From Cellulomonas sp. (lineage in GTDB: Bacteria > Actinomycetota > Actinomycetes > Actinomycetales > Cellulomonadaceae): a stretch of DNA of 14,810 bases. Numbering within the stretch: the stretch's first letter is position 1; each line of letters opens with the position of its first letter. This document shows positions 1 through 6,553 of the stretch, piece by piece. A program made the position numbers and the translations under genes. The DNA lies in assembly GCA_027451305.1 (NCBI GenBank), contig DAIDJQ010000065.1, positions 1-14,810 of the forward strand. Reading direction: 5' to 3'. The notes under the pieces were generated by a model. That model worked only from the letters and a program-made list of their open reading frames with translations. It was not told where the DNA came from and ran no database searches.

Positions 1-810
1 GTTCACCGACGCGCCGGCGGACAGGATCGCGTCCAGCTCGGCCGCGGACGCCTCGGCCGGTGCGGTGTGGTGCCGGTCGCCCCAGTGGTCGAACCAGCCG
101 CACCAGAACTCGGAGCACATCAGCGGGCCCGTCGGCTGGTACCGGCGCAACGTCGCAAGTCGGTCGGCCGCGCGGGCACCGAACGAGCCGGTGCGGTGCA
201 GCGTCGGCAGGGAGCCGCGGGCGAGCATGTCCGGCTCCGGCTGGTCCACCGTGATCAGCGGCACGGTGATCCCGGCCTCGCGGGTCACCTCGACGAGCGT
301 GCGCAGGTACTCGGCGTCACCGCCGTAGGCCCCGTACTCGTTCTCGATCTGGACCAGCACCACCGGCCCGCCACGGTCCACCTGCAGGGGCGCCACCAGC
401 TCGTACACGCGATGCAGGTAGTCGGTGACCGCCGCGAGGTAGTGCGGTTCGGACCGGCGCAGCCCCACGCGTGGGTCGGCCGTCAGCCACGCGGGCAGCC
501 CGCCGTTGTCCCACTCGGCGCAGGCGTACGGCCCGGGGCGCACGATCGCGTACATCCCCTCCTCGGCGACGATCTGCAGGAACCGCACCAGGTCCAGGCG
601 GCCGGAGGTGTCGAAGACCTCCGGGGCCGGGCTGTGCTCGTTCCAGAAGACGTACGTCTCGATGGTGTTCAGGCCCAGCTGCCGCGCCTTGACCACCCGG
701 TCGCGCCACTGACCGGGGTGGATCCGCGGGTAGTGCAGCGCGCCGGACAGGAGCCGGACCGGGCTCCCGTCGACGAGGAAGTCGCGGTCGCCGAGGGTGA
801 ACGTGGGCAC
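1..810 (-). CDS. GH35 beta-galactosidase, N-terminal 270 residues (cut by left edge)
   Basis: This is the catalytic-domain start of a glycoside hydrolase family 35 enzyme, which removes terminal beta-galactose from oligosaccharides. The reading frame is open to base 1, so the C-terminal part lies outside the window. The GTG start (808-810) follows GGAGAA with about 5 bases spacing. The N-terminus fits the family: FLVDGSPVRLLSGALHYPR at residues 11-29, then ETYVFWNEH and RPGPYACAEWDNGGLPAWL. The acid/base should be Glu158 in QIENEYG (residues 154-160) and the nucleophile Glu234 in CSEFWCGWFDHWG (232-244), so both catalytic residues are present. There is no signal peptide, so it should be cytoplasmic and act on imported sugar. 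It lies 91 bases behind the solute-binding protein gene and is probably in that operon, with a hairpin between them. Confidence 0.93.
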   Translation of the reverse strand, partial: MPTFTLGDRDFLVDGSPVRLLSGALHYPRIHPGQWRDRVVKARQLGLNTIETYVFWNEHSPAPEVFDTSGRLDLVRFLQIVAEEGMYAIVRPGPYACAEWDNGGLPAWLTADPRVGLRRSEPHYLAAVTDYLHRVYELVAPLQVDRGGPVVLVQIENEYGAYGGDAEYLRTLVEVTREAGITVPLITVDQPEPDMLARGSLPTLHRTGSFGARAADRLATLRRYQPTGPLMCSEFWCGWFDHWGDRHHTAPAEASAAELDAILSAGASVN

Positions 811-852
811 AGGTTCTCCAGGTGCGAGGGGTGCCGGTCGGGGCACTGACAG

Positions 853-890
853 GCACGGGGGTGGACCGGGTCGCCGGCCCACCCCCGTGC
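853..890 (-). terminator. Strong intercistronic hairpin behind the CUT1 solute-binding protein gene
   Basis: Arms GCACGGGGGTGG (853-864) and CCACCCCCGTGC (879-890) are perfectly complementary over 12 bp. After one mismatch, four more GC pairs close a 4-base loop. The hairpin starts 11 bases after the stop codon of the binding-protein gene and lies before the GH35 start. No T-run follows. It may be a partial terminator or a stem protecting the upstream mRNA 3' end, giving more binding protein than GH35 enzyme. This role is an inference. Confidence 0.7.
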
Positions 891-901
891 GGAGGTACGG
901 G

Positions 902-2263
902 TCAGCCGGCCGTGACCGTGAAGCCCTGCTCCGTGCCGTAGGACACGTTCTGGTCCTGCCACGCCTTCAGCCCCACGTTGATGTCGGACTTGTCGAGGAA
1001 CGCCTTGCCGACGGTGTCGCTGAAGATGCTGTTCGCGTACGACTGCCACGGCAGGTACTGCCAGCCGGTCCCGACGTGCTTGGAGGAGTCGACGATCACC
1101 TGGTTGACCTTCTGGCCGCCGAAGTAGTCGTCCGTCTTGCCGAGGAAGTCGGGCGACTCGAGGTCGGCCGTGGTCGCCGGGAACCCGCCGGAGGCGAGGA
1201 ACACCTTCACCGACGCCGGGTCGGAGTTCAGCCACCGCAGGAACGCCGCGGCGAGCTCGGGGTTCTTCGACTGCTTGACCACCGCCTCGGTGGACCCGCC
1301 GTTCTCGGCCGTCACGCCGTCACCGCCGAACGTCGGCATCGGCGCGACCCGCCACTGGCCCTTGCCGGCCGGGACGCTGGCCTCGAACACGCCGGGCATC
1401 CAGCCGCCGGTGACGAGCGTGGCGATGGTGCCGTTGCCCAGCGCGGTGAACCACTGGTCGGTCCAGCCGGGGATGTTGCCCAGCAGGCCGCCCTCGTTCA
1501 GCTGGTTCCACATGTCGGCGAACTTCTTGCTGCCGGCGTCCTGCAGGTTGATGGTCACCTTGTCGCCGTTGGACGTGAAGGGCCGACCGCCCGCCTGCCA
1601 GATCAGCGACGTCGTCATGCCGGCGTCACCGGTGTCGTTGACGAAGAACTTGGTCGGATCGGCGGCGTGGAGCTTCTTGGCGTCGGCGATGTAGTCGTCC
1701 CACGTGGTCGGGACCGTGAGGCCGTACTTGTCGAAGACGGTCTTGTTGTAGAAGAGCGCCATCGGCCCGGAGTCCTGGGGAAGGCCCCAGATCCCGTTGT
1801 TGCCGGTCACGGCACCCCACGTCGAGGCCGAGTACTTGCTCTTCAGGTCCGCGAAGCCGTACTGGGTCAGGTCGACCAGGTCCTTGGGCAGGACGAACTG
1901 CAGCAGCGACTGGTACTCGATCTGGACCACGTCCGGCGCGCCGGACCCCGCCTTGATCGCGTTCTGCAGCTTGGTGTTGTTGTCGTTGGCGCCGCCGGTG
2001 TCGACCAGGTTGACCTTGACGTTGGGGTACGCCTGCTCGAACGCCGCGACCTGCGCCTTGGCGGACGGGGTCCACGTCCAGTACGTCAGGTCCCCACCCT
2101 TGGCGAGGGCGGCGTCCAGGGCTGCGGCGCCGCCGGCGGCGCCCGAGGTGCTGCCGCCGGACGAGCCGCCCGAGGAGGAGCAGGCGGCCAGTGCCAGGCC
2201 GACCACCAGGCCCGCGGCAAGAGCGGCGGCGCCGCGGAGGCGGCGACGGGGGTGCAGGGACAT
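902..2263 (-). CDS. Sugar ABC transporter substrate-binding lipoprotein (family 1, CUT1 type)
   Basis: This 453-residue extracellular solute-binding protein would capture a sugar or oligosaccharide and deliver it to the two permeases encoded just upstream. The ATG at 2261-2263 is chosen because AAAGGAAG precedes it and because a bacterial lipoprotein signal begins there: an Arg-rich n-region (residues 6-10), a hydrophobic stretch (12-27) and the lipobox LAAC with Cys28. A Ser/Gly-rich linker follows. The mature part has family 1 traits: DLTYWTW near its start, GAPDVVQ, and GIWGLPQDSGPMALFYNK, the usual hinge region. The same frame stays open far upstream, which is only a GC-rich artefact. The gene is third in its operon, after both permeases; binding proteins more often come first. 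The exact sugar cannot be read from the sequence, but the GH35 neighbour suggests a galactoside. Confidence 0.92.
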   Translation of the reverse strand: MSLHPRRRLRGAAALAAGLVVGLALAACSSSGGSSGGSTSGAAGGAAALDAALAKGGDLTYWTWTPSAKAQVAAFEQAYPNVKVNLVDTGGANDNNTKLQNAIKAGSGAPDVVQIEYQSLLQFVLPKDLVDLTQYGFADLKSKYSASTWGAVTGNNGIWGLPQDSGPMALFYNKTVFDKYGLTVPTTWDDYIADAKKLHAADPTKFFVNDTGDAGMTTSLIWQAGGRPFTSNGDKVTINLQDAGSKKFADMWNQLNEGGLLGNIPGWTDQWFTALGNGTIATLVTGGWMPGVFEASVPAGKGQWRVAPMPTFGGDGVTAENGGSTEAVVKQSKNPELAAAFLRWLNSDPASVKVFLASGGFPATTADLESPDFLGKTDDYFGGQKVNQVIVDSSKHVGTGWQYLPWQSYANSIFSDTVGKAFLDKSDINVGLKAWQDQNVSYGTEQGFTVTAG

Positions 2264-2331
2264 GACGCTTCCTTTCACTTCGTCGTGCGAGGGACGTGCA
2301 GGACTACGGACGAGACCCGGGCGCGGACGGC

Positions 2332-3264
2332 TCAGGCCTTGACGCTCCCTGCGGCCAGGCCGGACTGCCAGTACCGCTGGAGGGACAAGAAGACGGCGAC
2401 GATGGGCACGATGGCCAGCAGCGAACCGGTGATCACCAGGTTGTAGATCGGCGTCGCGTTGATGCCGGTGGCCCGCAGGTTCCACTGCTGCAGGCCGATG
2501 GTCAGCGGGAACAGGTTCGGGTCGTTGAGCATGATCAACGGCAGGAAGTAGTTGTTCCAGGTGGCCACCACCGCGAACAGGCCGACGGTCACCACGCCCG
2601 GCGTGAGCAGCCGCAGGCCGATCGTCAGGAAGGTGCGCAGCTCGCCGGACCCGTCGATCCGGGCCGCCTCGAGGATCTCCGTCGGCACGGCGTCCAGCGC
2701 GTACACCCAGATCAGGTACAGCCCGAACGGCGACACGAGCGACGGGACGATCACCGCCCAGACCGTGTTGGTCAGGTGCAGCTGGCTGAACATGAGGAAC
2801 GTCGGCACCGCGAGCGCCGTGCCCGGGATCGCGACGGCGCCGAGGACGGTGGCGAAGACCGCGCGCTTGCCGGGGAAGTCGTACTTGGCCAGGCCGTACC
2901 CGGCGAGCGTGGCCAGGACCGTGGCCCCGCCGGCGCCCACGACGACGTAGAGCAGGGTGTTGGCGAGCCAGCGCACGTAGATGCCGCCGTCGTAGGTGAG
3001 CACCTGGTGCAGGTTGTCCAGCAGCGAGAACCGCCCGGCGAACCACAGGCCGAACGAGCCGAACATGGACGTCTGCGACTTGGTGGCGTTGATCACCAGC
3101 CACGCCAGCGGCAGCAGGGCGTAGGCCGCGAACAGCACCATCACCAGGGTGAGCCGGACCGACGGGCCGCCGAAGGGCCCGCTCGGCCGGGCTCGCCGGC
3201 CACGGCTGCGACGGTCACCCGTGGGTGTGCCGGCCGTCGTGGGATCGATCGTCGTCGCCGCCAT
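2332..3264 (-). CDS. Sugar ABC transporter permease, MalG-like
   Basis: This 310-residue inner-membrane subunit of a CUT1-type sugar importer pairs with the MalF-like permease encoded upstream. A long Arg/Pro-rich cytoplasmic N-terminus (about residues 1-37) leads into the first membrane helix (about 38-60). Further hydrophobic helices run to about residue 293. The cytoplasmic EAA loop that contacts the ATPase is visible at about 197-220 (ILEAARIDGSGELRTF). The start ATG overlaps the upstream stop by one base (TGATG, 3262-3266), and AGGGAGG sits about 10 bases before it, so the two permeases are translationally coupled. The 68 bases to the binding-protein gene hold that gene's ribosome site and nothing else obvious. 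Confidence 0.93.
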   Translation of the reverse strand: MAATTIDPTTAGTPTGDRRSRGRRARPSGPFGGPSVRLTLVMVLFAAYALLPLAWLVINATKSQTSMFGSFGLWFAGRFSLLDNLHQVLTYDGGIYVRWLANTLLYVVVGAGGATVLATLAGYGLAKYDFPGKRAVFATVLGAVAIPGTALAVPTFLMFSQLHLTNTVWAVIVPSLVSPFGLYLIWVYALDAVPTEILEAARIDGSGELRTFLTIGLRLLTPGVVTVGLFAVVATWNNYFLPLIMLNDPNLFPLTIGLQQWNLRATGINATPIYNLVITGSLLAIVPIVAVFLSLQRYWQSGLAAGSVKA

Positions 3265-4184
3265 CAGCGGTTCGCCTCCCTCGAGCCGCGCAGCTGGACC
3301 ACATAGGCGATCACCGCGGTCACCACGCCCATGACGATCGCCAGCGTCGCCGCGTAGGCGTACTGCTGCCCCGCGAACGAGAGGTTGTACGCGTACATGT
3401 TCGGCGTGAAGTAGGTGGCGATCACCGAGGGGATCAGCGTGCGCAGGATGTTGGGCTCGTTGAACAGCTGGAACGAGCCGATGATCGAGAAGATCGTGGC
3501 GATCACGATGGCCTGCCGCAGCGCGGGCAGCTTGATGCTGAACACCACGCGCCAGGCGCCTGCCCCGTCGATCGCCGCGGCCTCGTAGAGGTCGGCGGAC
3601 ACCGACCGCAGCGCGGAGTAGAAGATCAGCATGTTGTAGCCCACGAACTCCCAGGTCACGATGTTGCCGATCGCGACGAGGATCCACTGCGGGCTGAGCG
3701 GCGTGAGCAGCTCGTGACCGACGAACTTGTTGATGTTCCCGGCGAGGCCGAACTGGTCGCCGTACATGAACCCCCACATCAGCACCGCGACGACGCCGGG
3801 CACCGCGTAGGGCAGGAACACCGAGATCCGGAAGAACGAGGCGCCGTGGAGCCGGCCGGAGTCGATGGCGAGGGCTGCGACCAGGGCGAGGCCGAGCATG
3901 ATCGGCACCTGCACCGCGAGGAACAGGGAGACCCGGCCGAGCCCGTCCCAGAACTTCGGGTCCGAGAACAGCTGGCTGTAGTTCTGCAGGCCGACGAAGC
4001 TGCGGCCGCCGATCAGCCTGTCCCTGAACACGGACAGGTACAGCGAGTACAGGACCGGCACCACGAGGACGAACGCGAACACCGCGAGGAACGGGACCAC
4101 GAACCACAGACCCGCGAGCGAGCGCCGCCGGCGCGCGAGCGTCGGGGGTGGGGCCAGGTCCGTGAGGACGACAGCTGCTGACAC
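3264..4184 (-). CDS. Sugar ABC transporter permease, MalF-like
   Basis: This is the first gene of the CUT1 operon and encodes a 306-residue membrane permease. Membrane helices start at about residue 25 (LWFVVPFLAVFAFVLVVPVL). The EAA loop is at about 200-223 (YEAAAIDGAGAWRVVF). An in-frame ATG at 4212-4214 would add 10 residues, but I prefer GTG at 4182-4184. That GTG has a good ribosome site, GGAG with 6 bases spacing, whereas the ATG has none and lies inside an operator-like repeat very close to the predicted transcription start. The operon carries no ATP-binding gene in this window, so the importer probably uses a shared MsiK-type ATPase, as is known for actinobacterial CUT1 systems. Confidence 0.92.
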   Translation of the reverse strand: MSAAVVLTDLAPPPTLARRRRSLAGLWFVVPFLAVFAFVLVVPVLYSLYLSVFRDRLIGGRSFVGLQNYSQLFSDPKFWDGLGRVSLFLAVQVPIMLGLALVAALAIDSGRLHGASFFRISVFLPYAVPGVVAVLMWGFMYGDQFGLAGNINKFVGHELLTPLSPQWILVAIGNIVTWEFVGYNMLIFYSALRSVSADLYEAAAIDGAGAWRVVFSIKLPALRQAIVIATIFSIIGSFQLFNEPNILRTLIPSVIATYFTPNMYAYNLSFAGQQYAYAATLAIVMGVVTAVIAYVVQLRGSREANR

Positions 4185-4212
4185 CTTTGTCTCCGGTCTG
4201 CCGGTCACCGCC

Positions 4213-4230
4213 ATGGTGACGTTACCAAGC
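4213..4230. promoter_or_regulatory. LacI-type operator candidate O1
   Basis: ATGGTGACGTTACCAAGC contains the imperfect palindrome TGGTGACGTTACCA (4214-4227), centred on CG as is typical of LacI-family sites; 12 of 14 positions are symmetric. It repeats at O2 with 16 of 18 bases identical and lies between the predicted promoter and the preferred permease start. The likely ligand is the LacI-family protein encoded at 4340-5389. Confidence 0.7.
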
Positions 4231-4237
4231 AGGAGCG

Positions 4238-4266
4238 AATCTAGATGGTGACGTTGTCAAGCGCAA
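4238..4266 (-). promoter_or_regulatory. Predicted promoter of the CUT1/GH35 operon
   Basis: On the minus strand a weak -35 TTGCGC (4261-4266) and a -10 TAGATT (4238-4243) are separated by 17 bases. The predicted start of transcription is near 4231, giving a leader of about 45 bases before the GTG start. The boxes match consensus only partly (3 of 6 and 4 of 6). Support comes from their spacing and their fit to the operators, not from box quality. Confidence 0.45.
4245..4262. promoter_or_regulatory. LacI-type operator candidate O2
   Basis: ATGGTGACGTTGTCAAGC is a direct repeat of O1, with centres 32 bp apart, about three helical turns. Its right half (GTTGTCAA) differs from the left, so it is a less symmetric site than O1. 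It lies almost entirely within the spacer between the proposed -35 and -10 boxes of the permease operon, where a bound repressor would exclude RNA polymerase. Confidence 0.7.
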
Positions 4267-4326
4267 CTCCCAGCCGGTCACGGTGCGATAACGGCCGTCG
4301 GGTGACTTCCACGCCGGACCATCGGA

Positions 4327-4344
4327 TGCGCACGTCACCATGGC
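4327..4344. promoter_or_regulatory. Third, inverted operator-like element at the lacI-type gene start
   Basis: ACGTCACCATGGC (4332-4344) is a perfect 13-bp inverted copy of 4210-4222, which holds half of O1 and its flank. As a full site it would be TGCGCACGTCACCA (4327-4340), with only one good half. It overlaps the first possible ATG of the regulator gene, so it could serve autoregulation or looping to O1 and O2. Part of the identity is the ATG context, so chance is possible. Confidence 0.4.
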
Positions 4345-5389
4345 TATGCTCCTCACCATGGCGGCAGGCTCCCCCGCGGCGGCTCCGGCACCCCGGGCGT
4401 CGATCGGCGACGTGGCACGGCTCGCGGGCGTCGCGCCGATCACGGTCTCGCGCGTCGCCAACGGCTCGGACGCCGTCCGGCCCGGCACGCGCGAGCGCGT
4501 CCTCGCCGCCATGGCGATGGTCGGCTACGCACCCAACACCGCCGCGCGCGCCCTGCGCAGCGGCAGCTTCGAGACGATCGGGCTGGTGGCGCACAGGTTC
4601 ACGCGGACCGGCGAGTCCCGCACCATCGAGGGCGTCGTCGAGGCCGCCCGGACCGAGGGCTACACCGTGGCCCTGGTGGACATCGTCTCCCCGACCGACG
4701 TCTCGGCGGCGGCCACCCGGCTGCGGCACCAGGCCGTCGACGGCCTCATCGTGATCCGGGCCGAGGTGGCCACCCCGACCGACCTCGCGCTGCCGCCCGG
4801 CATGCCGGTGGTGGTCTCCGACTCGCGCTTCGTCGGGCACCACGCGGCCGTCGGGGCGGACCAGATCGGCGGGTCGCGGGCCGCGGTCGAGCACCTCCTC
4901 GGGCTGGGGCACCCGACCGTGCACCACATCGCCGGCCCTGCCGACTCCGCACCGGCCGCCCAGCGTGAGGAGACCTGGCGCGAGACGCTCCGGCTGGCCG
5001 GCCGCGACGTCCCGCCCGTCCTGCGCGGCGACTGGACCCCGCAGTCCGGCTACCGGCTCGGCGCCGCCGTCGCCGCGGACCCGACGATCACGGCGGTCTA
5101 CAGCGCGAACGACGAGATGGCGGCCGGCCTGATGCGCGCGCTGCACGAGCGCGGGGTGCGCATCCCGGAGGACGTCTCCGTGGTCGGCTTCGACGACGCG
5201 CCGATCACCGAGTTCCTCTGGCCGCCGCTGACCACCATCCGCCAGGACTTCCGCAAGATCGGGTCCGAGCTGGTGCGCCTCCTGCTCCTCCAGGTGCGCG
5301 ACCACGTGGACGTGTCCCGTGAGCACGTGGTGGTCGGCACGTCGCTGCAGGTACGTGGGAGCACCGGGCCGTTCCGGCCGCGCAGCTGA
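4340..5389 (+). CDS. LacI-family transcriptional regulator (of the CUT1/GH35 operon)
   Basis: This 349-residue DNA-binding repressor is divergent from the CUT1 operon and probably controls it in response to an imported sugar. The N-terminal LacI helix-turn-helix lies at about residues 20-43 (SIGDVARLAGVAPITVSRVA). The hinge helix follows at about 66-74 (NTAARALRS). The remainder is the periplasmic-binding-protein-like effector domain, ending with the family-typical VSVVGFDDAPITEFLWPPLTTI. Three in-frame ATGs are possible (4340, 4346, 4358) and none has a convincing ribosome site. The longest is given here; 4358 would still leave 14 residues before the helix-turn-helix. The gene ends 41 bases before a strong hairpin terminator. 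Confidence 0.92.
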   Translation: MAMLLTMAAGSPAAAPAPRASIGDVARLAGVAPITVSRVANGSDAVRPGTRERVLAAMAMVGYAPNTAARALRSGSFETIGLVAHRFTRTGESRTIEGVVEAARTEGYTVALVDIVSPTDVSAAATRLRHQAVDGLIVIRAEVATPTDLALPPGMPVVVSDSRFVGHHAAVGADQIGGSRAAVEHLLGLGHPTVHHIAGPADSAPAAQREETWRETLRLAGRDVPPVLRGDWTPQSGYRLGAAVAADPTITAVYSANDEMAAGLMRALHERGVRIPEDVSVVGFDDAPITEFLWPPLTTIRQDFRKIGSELVRLLLLQVRDHVDVSREHVVVGTSLQVRGSTGPFRPRS

Positions 5390-5429
5390 CGCACCGCCCG
5401 CCACGCTCGCGAGCGCGCCACCGCGTGCG

Positions 5430-5478
5430 GTCAGGGCGACGCCGGTACCGAGGGCGGCGGTACCGGCGTCGTCCTGAC
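5430..5478. terminator. Bidirectional terminator hairpin between convergent genes
   Basis: A 20-base left arm (5430-5449, beginning GTCAGGGCGACG) and a 20-base right arm (5459-5478) are complementary at 19 of 20 positions, around a 9-base loop. The structure lies between the regulator stop (5389) and the dehydrogenase stop (5497), so it can end transcripts from both sides. No T-run is present on either side, as is common in very GC-rich genomes. Confidence 0.85.
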
Positions 5479-5496
5479 GTCGAGGGCCGGTGCGGC

Positions 5497-6453
5497 CTAC
5501 TCGTACAGGGCGATCAGCCGCCCGACCACGCCGCCGGCCCGCAGCCGGTCGATCGCACCCGGGATGTCCGCGTGCGTGATCAGGTTCATCGGCGGGTTCA
5601 GCTGACCGGAGCGCATCAGGTCGTAGATGCCGACCAGGTCCTCCTTCGTGCCCGACTTGGAGCCCTTGAGCGTCAGCTGGTTGATGATCAGCGGGTACGT
5701 GTTGATCGTCGCCTCGAGGCGACCCATCCCGACCTGCACGAAGGTGCCGAACTCGGCCAGCGTCTCGATCGCCGCGGCCGTCGTGGTGCCGAAGCCGGCG
5801 TAGTCCACGATGAGCTCCAGGCCGACGTCCTTGAAGTCGGCGATCGACTCGGACACCTTGGTCAGCCCGATCTCGTCCGCCAGCTCACGCGTCGCCGGGT
5901 TGACCTCCGCCCCGTACACCTGTGCGCCGGTGAGCGCGGCGGCCCGCGCGCCGATGTAGCCGAGGCCGCCCAGGCCGATCACCCCGACCTTCATGCCCGG
6001 CCTGCAGCCGCCGGTGGTCATCATGGCGTGGTAGGCGGTCAGTCCGGCGTCGGTGGCCATCGCGCCGAGGGCGAACGAGACCTCGTCCGGCAGCCGCACC
6101 AGGTTGTCATCGGTGGCCAGCAGCTTCGGCGCGAACCCGCCGTCCCACTTCCCGTACCCGAGCGCGTCGCCGTCGTGCATCACGGGGGCGAGGCCCACAC
6201 GGTCGCCGACCTTCCACCGGTCACCCATGCCGGGCCCGACCTCGCTGATCACGCCGGCGTTCTCATGACCCATGGTCCGCGGCAGCACCGGGAACAGCGG
6301 CATCCAGCCCTCGTCGTCCAGCGCCGTCACGTCCGAGTGGCACACCCCGGCCGCCTTCACGTCCACCACCACCTGTCCGGGACCCGCATGCGGCTCCGCC
6401 ACCTCGTTGAGCTCGAGCGGCTTGTGAGTACCGGTGAACTGCCACGCCTTCAT
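5497..6453 (-). CDS. Zinc-type alcohol dehydrogenase (medium-chain dehydrogenase family)
   Basis: This 318-residue NAD(P)-dependent oxidoreductase probably interconverts an alcohol and an aldehyde or ketone in the cytoplasm. The start ATG follows AAGGAGA. The GroES-like domain carries catalytic-zinc ligands Cys38 (AGVCHSD) and His63-Glu64 (GHENAG). The third ligand position, usually Cys, appears to be Asp135 (ATDAGLTAYHA). The four-cysteine structural-zinc lobe is absent: residues 83-110 contain no Cys, which explains the short length. The Rossmann motif is at 157-165 (GVIGLGGLG). Glu183 at the end of the second strand suggests NAD(H) over NADP(H). The gene follows the nucleoside-hydrolase gene after 100 bases and a hairpin, so it may be its own unit. 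Its link to the sugar genes is unclear. Confidence 0.9.
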   Translation of the reverse strand: MKAWQFTGTHKPLELNEVAEPHAGPGQVVVDVKAAGVCHSDVTALDDEGWMPLFPVLPRTMGHENAGVISEVGPGMGDRWKVGDRVGLAPVMHDGDALGYGKWDGGFAPKLLATDDNLVRLPDEVSFALGAMATDAGLTAYHAMMTTGGCRPGMKVGVIGLGGLGYIGARAAALTGAQVYGAEVNPATRELADEIGLTKVSESIADFKDVGLELIVDYAGFGTTTAAAIETLAEFGTFVQVGMGRLEATINTYPLIINQLTLKGSKSGTKEDLVGIYDLMRSGQLNPPMNLITHADIPGAIDRLRAGGVVGRLIALYE

Positions 6454-6507
6454 CGAGACGTCTCCTTCGGGTACCGTCGGCGCGTCGTTGCCCCGACCCT
6501 CCCGATC

Positions 6508-6530
6508 GTAGGCCGGTCGTCCCGGCCTAC
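6508..6530 (-). terminator. Hairpin behind the Dpp-type operon
   Basis: GTAGGCCGG (6508-6516) and CCGGCCTAC (6522-6530) form a perfect 9-bp stem with a 5-base loop. It begins 23 bases after the stop of the nucleoside-hydrolase-like gene and lies before the dehydrogenase gene. It is a likely end or attenuation point of the Dpp-type operon. No T-run follows it. Confidence 0.6.
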
Positions 6531-6553
6531 CGGCCCGACCTGCGCAGACGCCG

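Noticed and set aside
797..2446. A 549-codon plus-strand open frame opposite the CUT1 binding-protein gene
   Set aside because: It mirrors the binding-protein gene, has no recognisable motif and no ribosome site, and shows antisense-type composition.
902..3103. A longer binding protein starting inside the MalG-like gene
   Set aside because: The lipoprotein signal with lipobox Cys28 requires a start at 2263, which has its own ribosome site.
4254..4292. A promoter for the regulator gene using TTGTCA (4254-4259) and GATAAC (4287-4292)
   Set aside because: The spacing of 27 bases is too long for a normal sigma-70-type promoter; GATAAC alone is not enough.
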